DNA from: Sulfopaludibacter sp035606355
GTDB lineage: Bacteria; Acidobacteriota; Terriglobia; Bryobacterales; Bryobacteraceae
Length of the DNA: 64,000 nucleotides
Assembly: GCA_035606355.1 (NCBI GenBank)
Contig: DATNFO010000027.1
Location: 1-64,000, forward strand
Reading direction: 5' to 3'
A program made the position numbers and the translations under genes. How positions within the stretch are numbered: position 1 is the stretch's first letter; every line of letters begins with the position of its first letter. Shown here piece after piece: positions 52,042 to 60,092 of the stretch. The notes under the pieces are model-generated. The model saw nothing but the letters and a program-made list of their open reading frames with translations. It had not been told where the DNA came from and did no database searches.

Positions 52042-53589
52042 ATGTCTAAGAATCGCTTCACCCGCAGGCACTTCTTTTATGGCTCCCTGCTTGCCGGCGC
52101 CGTTCCCGCAGCCGGTTTCGGAAGCACTCCCTCTCTCAAGGCCCTGGGCTACAAATCACCCAACGAAAAGCTGAACATCGCGTCGATCGGATCGGGCGGC
52201 AAGGCCGCCAGCGACATTCACGGATGCGCCACTACGGAAAACATCGTAGCGTTGTGTGATGTCGATGACAAACAGGCCTCCAAAATTTTTAAGGAATTCG
52301 AAAAGCCGCCCAAGTACAAGGATTTCCGCAAGATGCTGGACAAGGAAAGCGCCAACATCGATGCCGTGATCGTCACCATTCCGGATTTCATGCACACCGT
52401 GGCGGCGCTCGCCTGCATGGAGCGGGGCAAGCACGTCTACGTGCAAAAGCCGTTGACGCGCACCATTTTCGAAGCGCGCCTGATGCGCGAGGCGGCCAAT
52501 AAGTATAAAGTGGCCACGCAGATGGGCAACCAGGGGTATTCGAACGAAGGCACCCGGCAGGCAGCGGAAATGGTGTGGGCCGGTGAGATCGGCAACGTCA
52601 CCGAAGTTCACGCCTGGACCAATCGCCCGATCTGGCCGCAAGGCATCAAGGAAATTCCGCCGCCCGACCCCGTGCCGGATACGCTCGATTGGGACCTCTG
52701 GCTGGGCATCGCGGCGCAGCGCCCCTACGTGCGCGGCGGCAAAGAGTACCCGAATAATTTCGATGGCTACTTCTATCAGCCGTTCAACTGGCGCGGCTTT
52801 TACGATTTCGGCTGCGGCGCGCTCGGCGATATGGCGTGCCACATTCTCGGGGCTCCCAATCTCGCACTGAAACTCGGCGCGCCAGTGAGCGTCGAATGCC
52901 TTCACCAGGAGGGCACCAGCGACATACAGTTCCCGGTCGCCAGCACCATCCGCTTCGATTTTCCGGCGCGCGGCGATATGCCGGCGGTCAAGCTGTTCTG
53001 GTACGACGGTTTGAAAGCGCAGCCCAAGATTCCCGGAGTGCCCGAAGACGAATATCTCGGCGACCTGCCGAGCCCCAGCACCCCGCGGCGGCAGGGACCG
53101 CGTCCGCAGAACGATGCGCCGCGCCGCACGCCGCATGAAGGCAACGGACCGGTATTCAACTGGGCGAAGATCGAAGCGCTGAAAGAGCACCCGCCCACCA
53201 GACTGCGCGATCCCGACGGCAGCCTGTTCATCGGCGACAAGGGTATGCTCACTACCGGCACGTACGGCGACGATACGCGCCTGCTGCCTGTCGAGAAGAT
53301 GCGCGATTACGAGTTCCCGCAACCGACGCTCACCCGGTCGCCGGGCCATTATCACGATTGGATCCGCGCTTGCAAAGGCGGCGACCCATCCTGCTCTAAC
53401 TTCAATATCGCCGCGCCGTTCACCGAGTGGATTCTGCTCGGCACGATCGCGCTGCGCTGCCCCGGCAAACTGGAATGGGACGCCGGCAAGATGAAGTTCA
53501 CGAACAACAATGACGCCAACAAGTATCTCCGCCCGATGAGCATCCGCAAGGCCTGGGAGAAGATGCTGCCCTCAAAGCTGAACACGTAG
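52042..53589 (+). CDS. Tat-exported Gfo/Idh/MocA oxidoreductase
   Basis: 515 residues. A twin-arginine signal (TRRHFFYGSLLAGA) precedes a Rossmann domain (LNIASIGSGGKAASDI). Later come VYVQKPLTRTIFEAR, which replaces the family EKP with QKP, and the GFO/IDH C-terminal fold with a long Pro-rich loop near residue 345. The Shine-Dalgarno GAGGAG is clear. It likely oxidises a sugar derivative in the periplasm with a tightly bound cofactor. It is followed two bases later by a DUF1080 gene, a recurrent pairing linked to 3-keto sugar metabolism. Confidence 0.92.
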   Translation: MSKNRFTRRHFFYGSLLAGAVPAAGFGSTPSLKALGYKSPNEKLNIASIGSGGKAASDIHGCATTENIVALCDVDDKQASKIFKEFEKPPKYKDFRKMLDKESANIDAVIVTIPDFMHTVAALACMERGKHVYVQKPLTRTIFEARLMREAANKYKVATQMGNQGYSNEGTRQAAEMVWAGEIGNVTEVHAWTNRPIWPQGIKEIPPPDPVPDTLDWDLWLGIAAQRPYVRGGKEYPNNFDGYFYQPFNWRGFYDFGCGALGDMACHILGAPNLALKLGAPVSVECLHQEGTSDIQFPVASTIRFDFPARGDMPAVKLFWYDGLKAQPKIPGVPEDEYLGDLPSPSTPRRQGPRPQNDAPRRTPHEGNGPVFNWAKIEALKEHPPTRLRDPDGSLFIGDKGMLTTGTYGDDTRLLPVEKMRDYEFPQPTLTRSPGHYHDWIRACKGGDPSCSNFNIAAPFTEWILLGTIALRCPGKLEWDAGKMKFTNNNDANKYLRPMSIRKAWEKMLPSKLNT

Positions 53590-53591
53590 CC

Positions 53592-54503
53592 ATGCGATCC
53601 ATTTTCGTTGTTCTCGCGGGCGCGGCGGTCTTTTCCGCCGCGCTCCTCTCGCAGCAATCCGCCAATCCGTTCCTCGGACGGTGGGACCTTACCGTGACCA
53701 CGAACTCCGCGACCTTTCCGGATTGGATCGAAGTGATCAACCAGAACGGCAAGCCCGCGGCGCACATTCAGCCGCGCTCCGGCGGCGCGAAGTGGGCCAC
53801 GGATGTCGCTATCGAGGGCTCTAAGCTGACCCTGACGCTGGACCGGGATCAGTGGGAACTCACGGCTACCGGCAACAGCATCGGCGGCGGCATCTCGCGG
53901 AATGGCAATATGGCGGCGAAGATCACCGGCAACCGTGCCCCCGCGCTCGATCGTCCAGTGCCCTCCGCGTGGAGCGACGCCAAGCCAATCTTCAACGGTA
54001 AGGACCTCTCCGGCTGGGAAGGCTTCGGGCCCGGCGCTAACAACTGGGTCGCTGAAAACGGCGACCTGCTCAACAAGACCAAAGGCCAGAACATCCGCAC
54101 CACCGCGAAGTACAACGACTTTAAACTGCACATTGAATACAACTGCCCGGATGAAGGCAACAGCGGCATCTATCTTCGCGGCCGTTATGAAGTCCAGGTG
54201 GAGTACGAGAAGCCCGGCGTCAACGATGCCTTCCACTCCATGGGCGCCATTTACAGCTTCATCGCTCCGAACATCGAGCTGCCCAGGAAGCCGGGACAGT
54301 GGGAGACATTCGATATTACGCTGGTGGGGCGCAAACTCTGGGTGATGCGCGACGGCGTGCAGACCATCGCGGGTGTAGACATTCCCGGACCCACGGGCGG
54401 CGCGATCGACAGCAACGAAGCCGAGCCCGGTCCGTTCTACATACAGGGCGACCACACCGGCGGCATGCGGTATCGCAACATTACGATTCAACTGCCGAAG
54501 TAG
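53592..54503 (+). CDS. Secreted DUF1080 (3-keto-disaccharide hydrolase-like) protein
   Basis: 303 residues. Signal peptide 1-18. An N-terminal ~100-residue beta domain (NPFLGRWDLTVT ... IEGSKLTLTL) is followed by the DUF1080 lectin-like domain with PIFNGKDLSGWEGFG, GNSGIYLRGRYEVQV and GGMRYRNITIQLPK. It is co-transcribed with the Tat-exported oxidoreductase two bases upstream. Together they probably oxidise and then cleave a glycoside in the periplasm, which is inference from characterised relatives. It is a distinct type from the DUF1080 protein at 24.6 kb, which lacks the N-terminal domain. Confidence 0.9.
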   Translation: MRSIFVVLAGAAVFSAALLSQQSANPFLGRWDLTVTTNSATFPDWIEVINQNGKPAAHIQPRSGGAKWATDVAIEGSKLTLTLDRDQWELTATGNSIGGGISRNGNMAAKITGNRAPALDRPVPSAWSDAKPIFNGKDLSGWEGFGPGANNWVAENGDLLNKTKGQNIRTTAKYNDFKLHIEYNCPDEGNSGIYLRGRYEVQVEYEKPGVNDAFHSMGAIYSFIAPNIELPRKPGQWETFDITLVGRKLWVMRDGVQTIAGVDIPGPTGGAIDSNEAEPGPFYIQGDHTGGMRYRNITIQLPK

Positions 54504-55640
54504 TTACTTGCCGCGCGCGGCTTCCTGGTAAATCTCCAGCACTTGCTGCGCCGTGTGTTCCCAACTGAAGCGGCGCGATTGGGCCAGGCCGCGGCGCACC
54601 AATTCGGCGCGCAGTTCGTCGTCGAGCAGCACTTCCTTAATTCCGCGAGCGATATCGAAGACGTTCTCCGGATTTACCAGCATCGCCGCATCGCCCACCA
54701 CTTCAGGAAGCGAGCTGACATTGCTGGTGACCACCGGAGTGCCGCACGTCATGGCTTCCAGCGGCGGAAGGCCGAAGCCTTCGTAGCGCGAGGGGAACAC
54801 GAACGCGGAAGCCATCACATAGAAACAGTGCAGCGTATCGAAGGGAACGAAGCCGAGGAAGCGCACCACGTGCTCCATCTTGCTTTTGATGACGGCTTGC
54901 CGCACCGCCGGATACTGCGAGATGGTGTCGCCGATGATGACCAGCCGCAGGTCCTTATATTTCGGATGCGTGGCGAGTTGCTCGCGAAGCACGGCGAACG
55001 CTTCCACGAGCCGCGGCACGTTCTTGTGGCGGCGAATGTTGCCCGCGTAGAGCAGGAAGGGGTGATTGATCTGATAGCGCTCCATGATGCGCTGGCGTTC
55101 TTCGTCAGGCGTGTTGTGGGAGAGGAATCCCGGGTCGGGGGCATTGTACACGCGGCGGATGCGCTGGGGCGGAATGCCCATGTGCGATTCCACATCGCGC
55201 CGCGTGGCATCGGAAACCGCGATGACGCGCCGCGCCCGCTGCAGACCGCGCTTAAAACGAAAGTGGCGTGCATGGATGCGAAAGCTGGTGAGTTCTTCCT
55301 CGCCAAAAAACAGATTGGCCATATCGTGGATGGTCACCACGTAGGGGCTCATCATGAGCAGCGGCACGCGGTTGAGCGGAATGTGTACCAGGTCGGGCGA
55401 AAGCTGCCGCAGGAAAATGGGAAACAGAACGTGATCCAGAACGTCGCTATCGCTGCGGCCGTAAACCGCGGTGCCGAAATTCGCGGGAAGCCCGGAGAGG
55501 GTGCGCACTTCTCCGGGTCCGCTGACCAGCGTATAGCGGTTTTCTTTATCGACCGTGCTCAGCGCATGGACGAGGCTGCGGATGTAAGTGCCTATGCCGA
55601 AATCCCGGATTCTCCGGGCATCCATGACGATGTGCAGCAT
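54504..55640 (-). CDS. Glycosyltransferase family 4 protein
   Basis: 378 residues with a GT-B fold. The N-terminal acceptor domain starts MLHIVMDARRIRDFGIGTY. The C-terminal donor domain has FLLYAGNIRRHKNVPRLVEA and the EX7E-type FPSRYEGFGLPPLEAMTCGTPVV. It transfers a nucleotide-activated sugar, probably mannose or similar, to a polysaccharide or glycolipid. Donor and acceptor are not predictable. It is convergent and directly abutting the DUF1080 gene (the stops are adjacent). No other surface-polysaccharide genes are nearby. Confidence 0.92.
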   Translation of the reverse strand: MLHIVMDARRIRDFGIGTYIRSLVHALSTVDKENRYTLVSGPGEVRTLSGLPANFGTAVYGRSDSDVLDHVLFPIFLRQLSPDLVHIPLNRVPLLMMSPYVVTIHDMANLFFGEEELTSFRIHARHFRFKRGLQRARRVIAVSDATRRDVESHMGIPPQRIRRVYNAPDPGFLSHNTPDEERQRIMERYQINHPFLLYAGNIRRHKNVPRLVEAFAVLREQLATHPKYKDLRLVIIGDTISQYPAVRQAVIKSKMEHVVRFLGFVPFDTLHCFYVMASAFVFPSRYEGFGLPPLEAMTCGTPVVTSNVSSLPEVVGDAAMLVNPENVFDIARGIKEVLLDDELRAELVRRGLAQSRRFSWEHTAQQVLEIYQEAARGK

Positions 55641-55792
55641 TTACTGGTGCGCTCGTACGGACCGGGCCGTGGCGCGAATCCCCCTTGACTGCTGTCCGTC
55701 GTCGGTCTCGTAAAGCACATGCATGCTGGAGGTTTCGTGCTGCTCGCCGGTCTGCGGTTCCGCTGACCGGCGGGCGACGCGAGAGGCTGCGC

Positions 55793-57073
55793 TTACGCGC
55801 GAACCGGCTCCATCTTCCAGCGATAGAGCGGGAACCGCGCGGTGAGCGCGCCCACCTTATCGCGAACGCGGCCTAGCGCCTCTTCGTTTTCGATGTTGTT
55901 GAGCACTTCCGCGATCAGCGCGCCGACCTCACGCATTTCCGCTTCTTTGAACCCGCGCGTGGTCACTGCCGGTGAGCCCAGGCGGATGCCGCTCGGGTTC
56001 ATCGGCGGATTTTGATCGAACGGGATGGCGTTCTTATTGACCGTGATGCGCGCGCGGTCCAGCGCCTTCTCGGCTTCCTTGCCGCGCAGGCCTTTAGAGA
56101 ATACATCCAGCAGCATCAGGTGCGTATCGGTGCCGCCGGAGACCAGGCGGAAGCCTTCGTCCATGAGGCTCTGCGCGAGAGCGCGGGCGTTCGCGACCAC
56201 TTGCTTCTGGTACGCGACAAACTCCGGCTGCATGGCTTCGAGGAAGCAAACCGCCTTTGCCGCGACAACGTGCACCAGGGGGCCGCCCTGCACTCCGGGG
56301 AAGACTACCTTATCGATGGCAGCTCCGAACTTCTCCTTCGCGAGAATCAGGCCGGCGCGCGGTCCGCGCAGCGTTTTGTGAGTCGTGGATGTGACGATAT
56401 CGGCATGCTCGCACGGGTTCGGATGCACGCCCGCGGCAACCAGTCCGGAGATGTGAGCCATGTCCACCAAGAAGATGGCGCCCACGGCATCGGCGATCCT
56501 GCGGAAGCGCGCGAAATCCAGAATGCGCGGGTACGCGCTCGCGCCGGTGATGATCATCTTCGGCTTGTGCTCGTGCGCGAGGCGCTCCACTTCGTCGTAG
56601 TCGATCTGCTCGTCTTCCTTGCGGACGTTATACGGCACCACTTTGTACGTCTTGCCGGAGAAGTTGAGCTGGTGCCCGTGCGTGAGGTGGCCGCCGTGCG
56701 CCAGGTTCAGGCCCATGATGGTGTCGCCGGGCGATACCACGGCGGCATACGCGGCTTGATTGGCTTGCGAACCGGAGTGCGGCTGCACGTTGGCGTACTC
56801 GGCGCCGAAGAGCTTTTTCGCGCGGTCGCGCGCGAGATTTTCCACGACGTCCGCGAATTCGCAGCCGCCGTAGTAGCGCTTGCCGGGGTAGCCTTCCGCG
56901 TATTTGTTGGTGAACACGGAGCCGGTGGCTTCGAGCACCGCTTCGCTGGTGAAGTTCTCGCTGGCGATCAGTTCCAGTTGCCCGTCCTGCCGTTCGGTTT
57001 CGTGCTCGATGGCTGCGAATATTTCCGGGTCCACTTCCGCCAGCGGCCGCCGCATGCGTTCTTCCGTTGTCAC
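55793..57073 (-). CDS. glyA: Serine hydroxymethyltransferase
   Basis: 426 residues, the usual length. Motifs: SENFTSEAVLEATGSVFTNK (N-terminal), YGGCEFADVVE, HGGHLTHGH, and the PLP-Lys motif TSTTHKTLRGPR. It interconverts serine and glycine and makes 5,10-methylene-THF. Its start overlaps the rpiB stop by four bases (ATGA), so rpiB-glyA is an operon driven by the symmetric promoter at 57.54 kb. Confidence 0.97.
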   Translation of the reverse strand: MTTEERMRRPLAEVDPEIFAAIEHETERQDGQLELIASENFTSEAVLEATGSVFTNKYAEGYPGKRYYGGCEFADVVENLARDRAKKLFGAEYANVQPHSGSQANQAAYAAVVSPGDTIMGLNLAHGGHLTHGHQLNFSGKTYKVVPYNVRKEDEQIDYDEVERLAHEHKPKMIITGASAYPRILDFARFRRIADAVGAIFLVDMAHISGLVAAGVHPNPCEHADIVTSTTHKTLRGPRAGLILAKEKFGAAIDKVVFPGVQGGPLVHVVAAKAVCFLEAMQPEFVAYQKQVVANARALAQSLMDEGFRLVSGGTDTHLMLLDVFSKGLRGKEAEKALDRARITVNKNAIPFDQNPPMNPSGIRLGSPAVTTRGFKEAEMREVGALIAEVLNNIENEEALGRVRDKVGALTARFPLYRWKMEPVRA

Positions 57074-57513
57074 TTGGTTCCCTCCAGTTGCGCGATTTTG
57101 GCTACGCGCCGGGCGTGCCGTCCGCCCGTGAATTCAGTGCCCAGGAAAATATGAATGAGGTCCAGGGCGTGTTGTTCGTCGAGATACTTGGCGCCGAGCG
57201 TGAGGACGTTGGCGTCATTGTGTTCGCGTGTCATGCGGACTTCGTCTTCGCTCTGCGCGGGCGCGGCGCGCACGCCGGCAACTTTGTTGGCGGCGATAGC
57301 CATGCCGATGCCGGTGGAGCAGACCAGAATGCCGCGATCCGAGCGACCCTGGCCGACGTCGCGCGCGACGGGTTGTGCGTAATCGGGGTAATCGACGGAC
57401 TCCGCGGTGCCGGGTCCGAAATCGACCAGTTCATGGCCTTCGGAAGCCAGTTTTTGCCGCAGTTGTTCCTTGAGGGCAAAACCAGCGTGGTCCGCGGCGA
57501 TGGCGATTTTCAT
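57070..57513 (-). CDS. rpiB: Ribose 5-phosphate isomerase B
   Basis: 147 residues. MKIAIAADHAGFALKEQL is the standard RpiB start; CSTGIGMAIAANK holds the active-site Cys and REHNDANVL the conserved His. It interconverts ribose 5-phosphate and ribulose 5-phosphate. The 18 codons upstream of this ATG are rejected because they lie in the promoter. It also could accept ribose 5-phosphate from PsuG, encoded elsewhere in the window. Confidence 0.95.
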   Translation of the reverse strand: MKIAIAADHAGFALKEQLRQKLASEGHELVDFGPGTAESVDYPDYAQPVARDVGQGRSDRGILVCSTGIGMAIAANKVAGVRAAPAQSEDEVRMTREHNDANVLTLGAKYLDEQHALDLIHIFLGTEFTGGRHARRVAKIAQLEGTK

Positions 57514-57525
57514 AGAGGCTGGGAG

Positions 57526-57559
57526 AAAGCCCAATTTTAGCATGCTAGAATTGGGTTTT
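57526..57559. promoter_or_regulatory. Symmetric divergent promoter, rpiB-glyA / proS
   Basis: A 34-bp near-palindrome is centred on CATG, with 13 of 15 arm positions matching. It creates an extended -10 on each strand: TGCTAGAAT on plus (57543-57551) and TGCTAAAAT on minus (57542-57534). Predicted starts lie about 14-16 bases from the proS and rpiB start codons. No clear -35 boxes were found, as expected for extended -10 promoters. Confidence 0.55.
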
Positions 57560-57573
57560 CCCTTCACAAGTCT

Positions 57574-59283
57574 ATGCTCTGGAGCAAGTTGTTCATTCCC
57601 ACCCTACGCGAAAACCCCGCGGAAGCGGAGGTTCCCAGCCACCAGTTGCTGCTGCGCGCAGGGTATATCCGCCAGCTCGCCGCGGGTATCTATAACTATC
57701 TGTTCCTGGCGCAGCGGTCACTGCTGAAGATTCAGCAGATTGTGCGCGAGGAGATGGACGCCATCGGCGGCCAGGAGTTTCTGTTGCCGGCGCTGAACCC
57801 GGCGGAAGTGTGGCAGGAATCCGGGCGCTACGACGTAATGGGCGACAACATGTTCCGCCTGAAAGACCGCTTCGGCCGGCCGCTGTGTCTCGGCATGACG
57901 CATGAAGAGGTGATGACGACCATTGCGCGGGGCGAGTTACGCAGCTACAAGCAGCTTCCCCAAATCTGGTATCAGATTCAGACGAAATTCCGCGATGAGC
58001 CGCGTCCTAAGAGCGGCCTCTTGCGCGTGCGCCAGTTCATCATGAAGGACTCGTACACCTTCGATATGGACGCGGCCGGTCTGGACGCCGCCTATAACAA
58101 ACACTACTCGGCGTACTGCAAAATTTTCGATCGCTGCGGCCTCAAGTACAGCGTTGTGGAAGCGCATTCGGGCGCGATGGGCGGCAGCCAGTCGCATGAA
58201 TTTATGGTGGCGAGCGACGCGGGCGAGGACCTGGTCGCCATTTGCAACAACTGCGGGTATGCCGCCAACGTGGAGAAGGCGCAGGCGCAGCCCGTCGCTC
58301 CGTCCGTTGCGGATCCCGAAGGCGACCTCACACCGGAAGAGTTCCACACTCCCGGGCAGAAGACGATTGCGGAGATCGCGGCGTTTACAGGGCTGCCGGA
58401 AACTTCGCAGATGAAGAGCCTGGTGCTGGTGGCGAACGGCAAGCCGTTCCTGGTGTTGCTGCGCGGAGATCATCAGCTCAGCGAGACGAAGTTCGGCGCG
58501 TTTTCAGGCGATGCGGAATTTCGGCCCGCGCATCCCGAAGAGATCCGGCAGTGGTTTGGCGCGGAGGCCGGTTCGCTCGGGCCGGTCGGCGTGAAGGGCA
58601 TGACGGTGGTTGCGGATCAGGCGCTGGTGGGCCGCAAGAACATGATCGCCGGCGCGAACAAGACGGATCATCACCTGCGCCACGTAACGCTTGGCGAAGA
58701 TTTCGAAGCCGCGGTGCACGATCTGCGGCAAGTGGTGGCGGGGGATGCGTGCGGCAAGTGCGGATCGCCCCTGGAAGTCAGGAAGACGGTGGAGATCGGG
58801 CACATCTTCAAGCTCGGATACAAGTACTCCGAGAGCATGGGGCTGCGTGTGCTCAACGCGGACGGTAAGGAAGTCACGCCGATCATGGGATCGTACGGGA
58901 TCGGCATCGAGCGCATTCTGAGCGCCGCAATCGAGCTGTATCACGATAAGGACGGCATGATTCTGCCTGCATCCATCGCTCCGTTCCAGGTGGTGGTGAC
59001 GCCTGCGAACATGAACGATGCGGCGCAGGGCGAGGCCGCTCGCAGCATTTACGACGCTTGCCTCGCGGCGGGTCTCGATACTCTGCTGGACGACCGCGAC
59101 GAGCGGCCCGGCGTCAAATTCAAGGATGCGGACCTGATCGGAATTCCGTACCGCATCACCATCGGCAAGAAGCTGGCGAGCGGCCAGGTGGAACTGGTGG
59201 ATCGCAAAACGCGGCAGAGCACCGATGTTCCCGTTGCGGAAGCGGCTGCGCGCGTGGCGGCGCTACTCACGAAGACTCAATAA
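57574..59283 (+). CDS. proS: Prolyl-tRNA synthetase, bacterial type with editing insertion
   Basis: 569 residues, the standard bacterial ProS length. The class II core shows GIYNYLFLAQRSL, motif 2 RDEPRPKSGLLRVRQFIMKD and motif 3 GSYGIGIERIL. The YbaK-like editing insertion (about 225-385) is intact, with FLVLLRGDHQLSETK. It charges tRNA-Pro and clears Ala-tRNA-Pro. It is divergent from rpiB. The leader has no obvious Shine-Dalgarno and is predicted to be very short. Confidence 0.97.
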   Translation: MLWSKLFIPTLRENPAEAEVPSHQLLLRAGYIRQLAAGIYNYLFLAQRSLLKIQQIVREEMDAIGGQEFLLPALNPAEVWQESGRYDVMGDNMFRLKDRFGRPLCLGMTHEEVMTTIARGELRSYKQLPQIWYQIQTKFRDEPRPKSGLLRVRQFIMKDSYTFDMDAAGLDAAYNKHYSAYCKIFDRCGLKYSVVEAHSGAMGGSQSHEFMVASDAGEDLVAICNNCGYAANVEKAQAQPVAPSVADPEGDLTPEEFHTPGQKTIAEIAAFTGLPETSQMKSLVLVANGKPFLVLLRGDHQLSETKFGAFSGDAEFRPAHPEEIRQWFGAEAGSLGPVGVKGMTVVADQALVGRKNMIAGANKTDHHLRHVTLGEDFEAAVHDLRQVVAGDACGKCGSPLEVRKTVEIGHIFKLGYKYSESMGLRVLNADGKEVTPIMGSYGIGIERILSAAIELYHDKDGMILPASIAPFQVVVTPANMNDAAQGEAARSIYDACLAAGLDTLLDDRDERPGVKFKDADLIGIPYRITIGKKLASGQVELVDRKTRQSTDVPVAEAAARVAALLTKTQ

Positions 59284-59552
59284 AAAGCTGGCAGGTAAGC
59301 TTGTCCGATAGCCGGGCGATAATCGCGTTTCGCGGGCGCCACGCAATCGGCAACGGCAGGGGGATCGATGCGCGGGTCGGGGAGCGTGCCGGAGGCCGTG
59401 GCCGCTCACCCGGCAACTCAGGAGCATCCGATTCTCAACGCGATTATTGGACGCAGATGAACGCAGATGCCTCAGTTGACGCGCGGCCGCCCGGCGGCTT
59501 TAGGGTCGATGATTCCGGGCCTCGGTTATCGGCCCGGCCATGAGGCCGGCGG
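59284..59552. other. Gap between proS and def with repeat fragments
   Basis: It holds a fragment of a widely seen intergenic repeat (ggacgcagatgaacgcagat near 59449) and a short hairpin CCGGCC-ATGA-GGCCGG near 59536-59551. The hairpin lies just past the def stop and may help end the minus-strand operon. No gene was seen. Confidence 0.5.
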
Positions 59553-60092
59553 TTACCACTTGTTGGCGTTATCGACGGTGGAGAGCGTGCGCGTGTTCAT
59601 TCGGTCCACGTAGACGGTCCCGTTGAGGTGGTCCGTTTCGTGTTGGACGATGCGGGCGTGCCAGCCTTCGGCCGTGAAGCTGGTCTCATCGCCATTGTGA
59701 TTGAGGCAGGTGACCTTGGCAATGAGAGCGCGCTTCACCAGCGCTACGTAACCGGGAAAGCTCAGGCAACCTTCGTGAAATTCAGCCTGACCGCCGCTGA
59801 GCTCGATTTTTGGATTGATGAGCACCTGGAAGGGAACGGGGCGGCGGTCCCGCTCCGCGAGTTTTTCAGGCGGAACGGCTTTGAGGTAATCGGCTCGATC
59901 CTCAATGACGGCGAGTTTTAGCGGCACTCCGATTTGCGGCGCCGCGAGGCCGACGCCGGGCGCATCGTGCATGGTCTCGCGCATCCATTCGATGAGTTGC
60001 TGAATGCTGGGCGAGCGAATCTCCTCGACGCTCAGAGAACGAGCCTGTTGCCGCAGGACCGGGTTGCCGAGTTGTACGATTTTGATAATCAC
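59553..60092 (-). CDS. def: Peptide deformylase
   Basis: 179 residues with the three deformylase motifs: GVGLAAPQIG, EGCLSFPG (metal-ligand Cys) and QHETDHLNG (HExxH variant of the family with both His ligands). It removes the formyl group from nascent proteins. Its start overlaps the caspase-TPR gene stop by four bases, so an essential translation gene is expressed from the caspase/DUF4384 operon, which is an unusual context. fmt is not adjacent, unlike many bacteria. Confidence 0.96.
   Translation of the reverse strand: MIIKIVQLGNPVLRQQARSLSVEEIRSPSIQQLIEWMRETMHDAPGVGLAAPQIGVPLKLAVIEDRADYLKAVPPEKLAERDRRPVPFQVLINPKIELSGGQAEFHEGCLSFPGYVALVKRALIAKVTCLNHNGDETSFTAEGWHARIVQHETDHLNGTVYVDRMNTRTLSTVDNANKW

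Noticed and set aside
52156..53355. 399-residue minus-strand ORF opposite the Tat-exported oxidoreductase
   Set aside because: Antisense shadow; the plus-strand gene has a Tat signal and ribosome-binding site.
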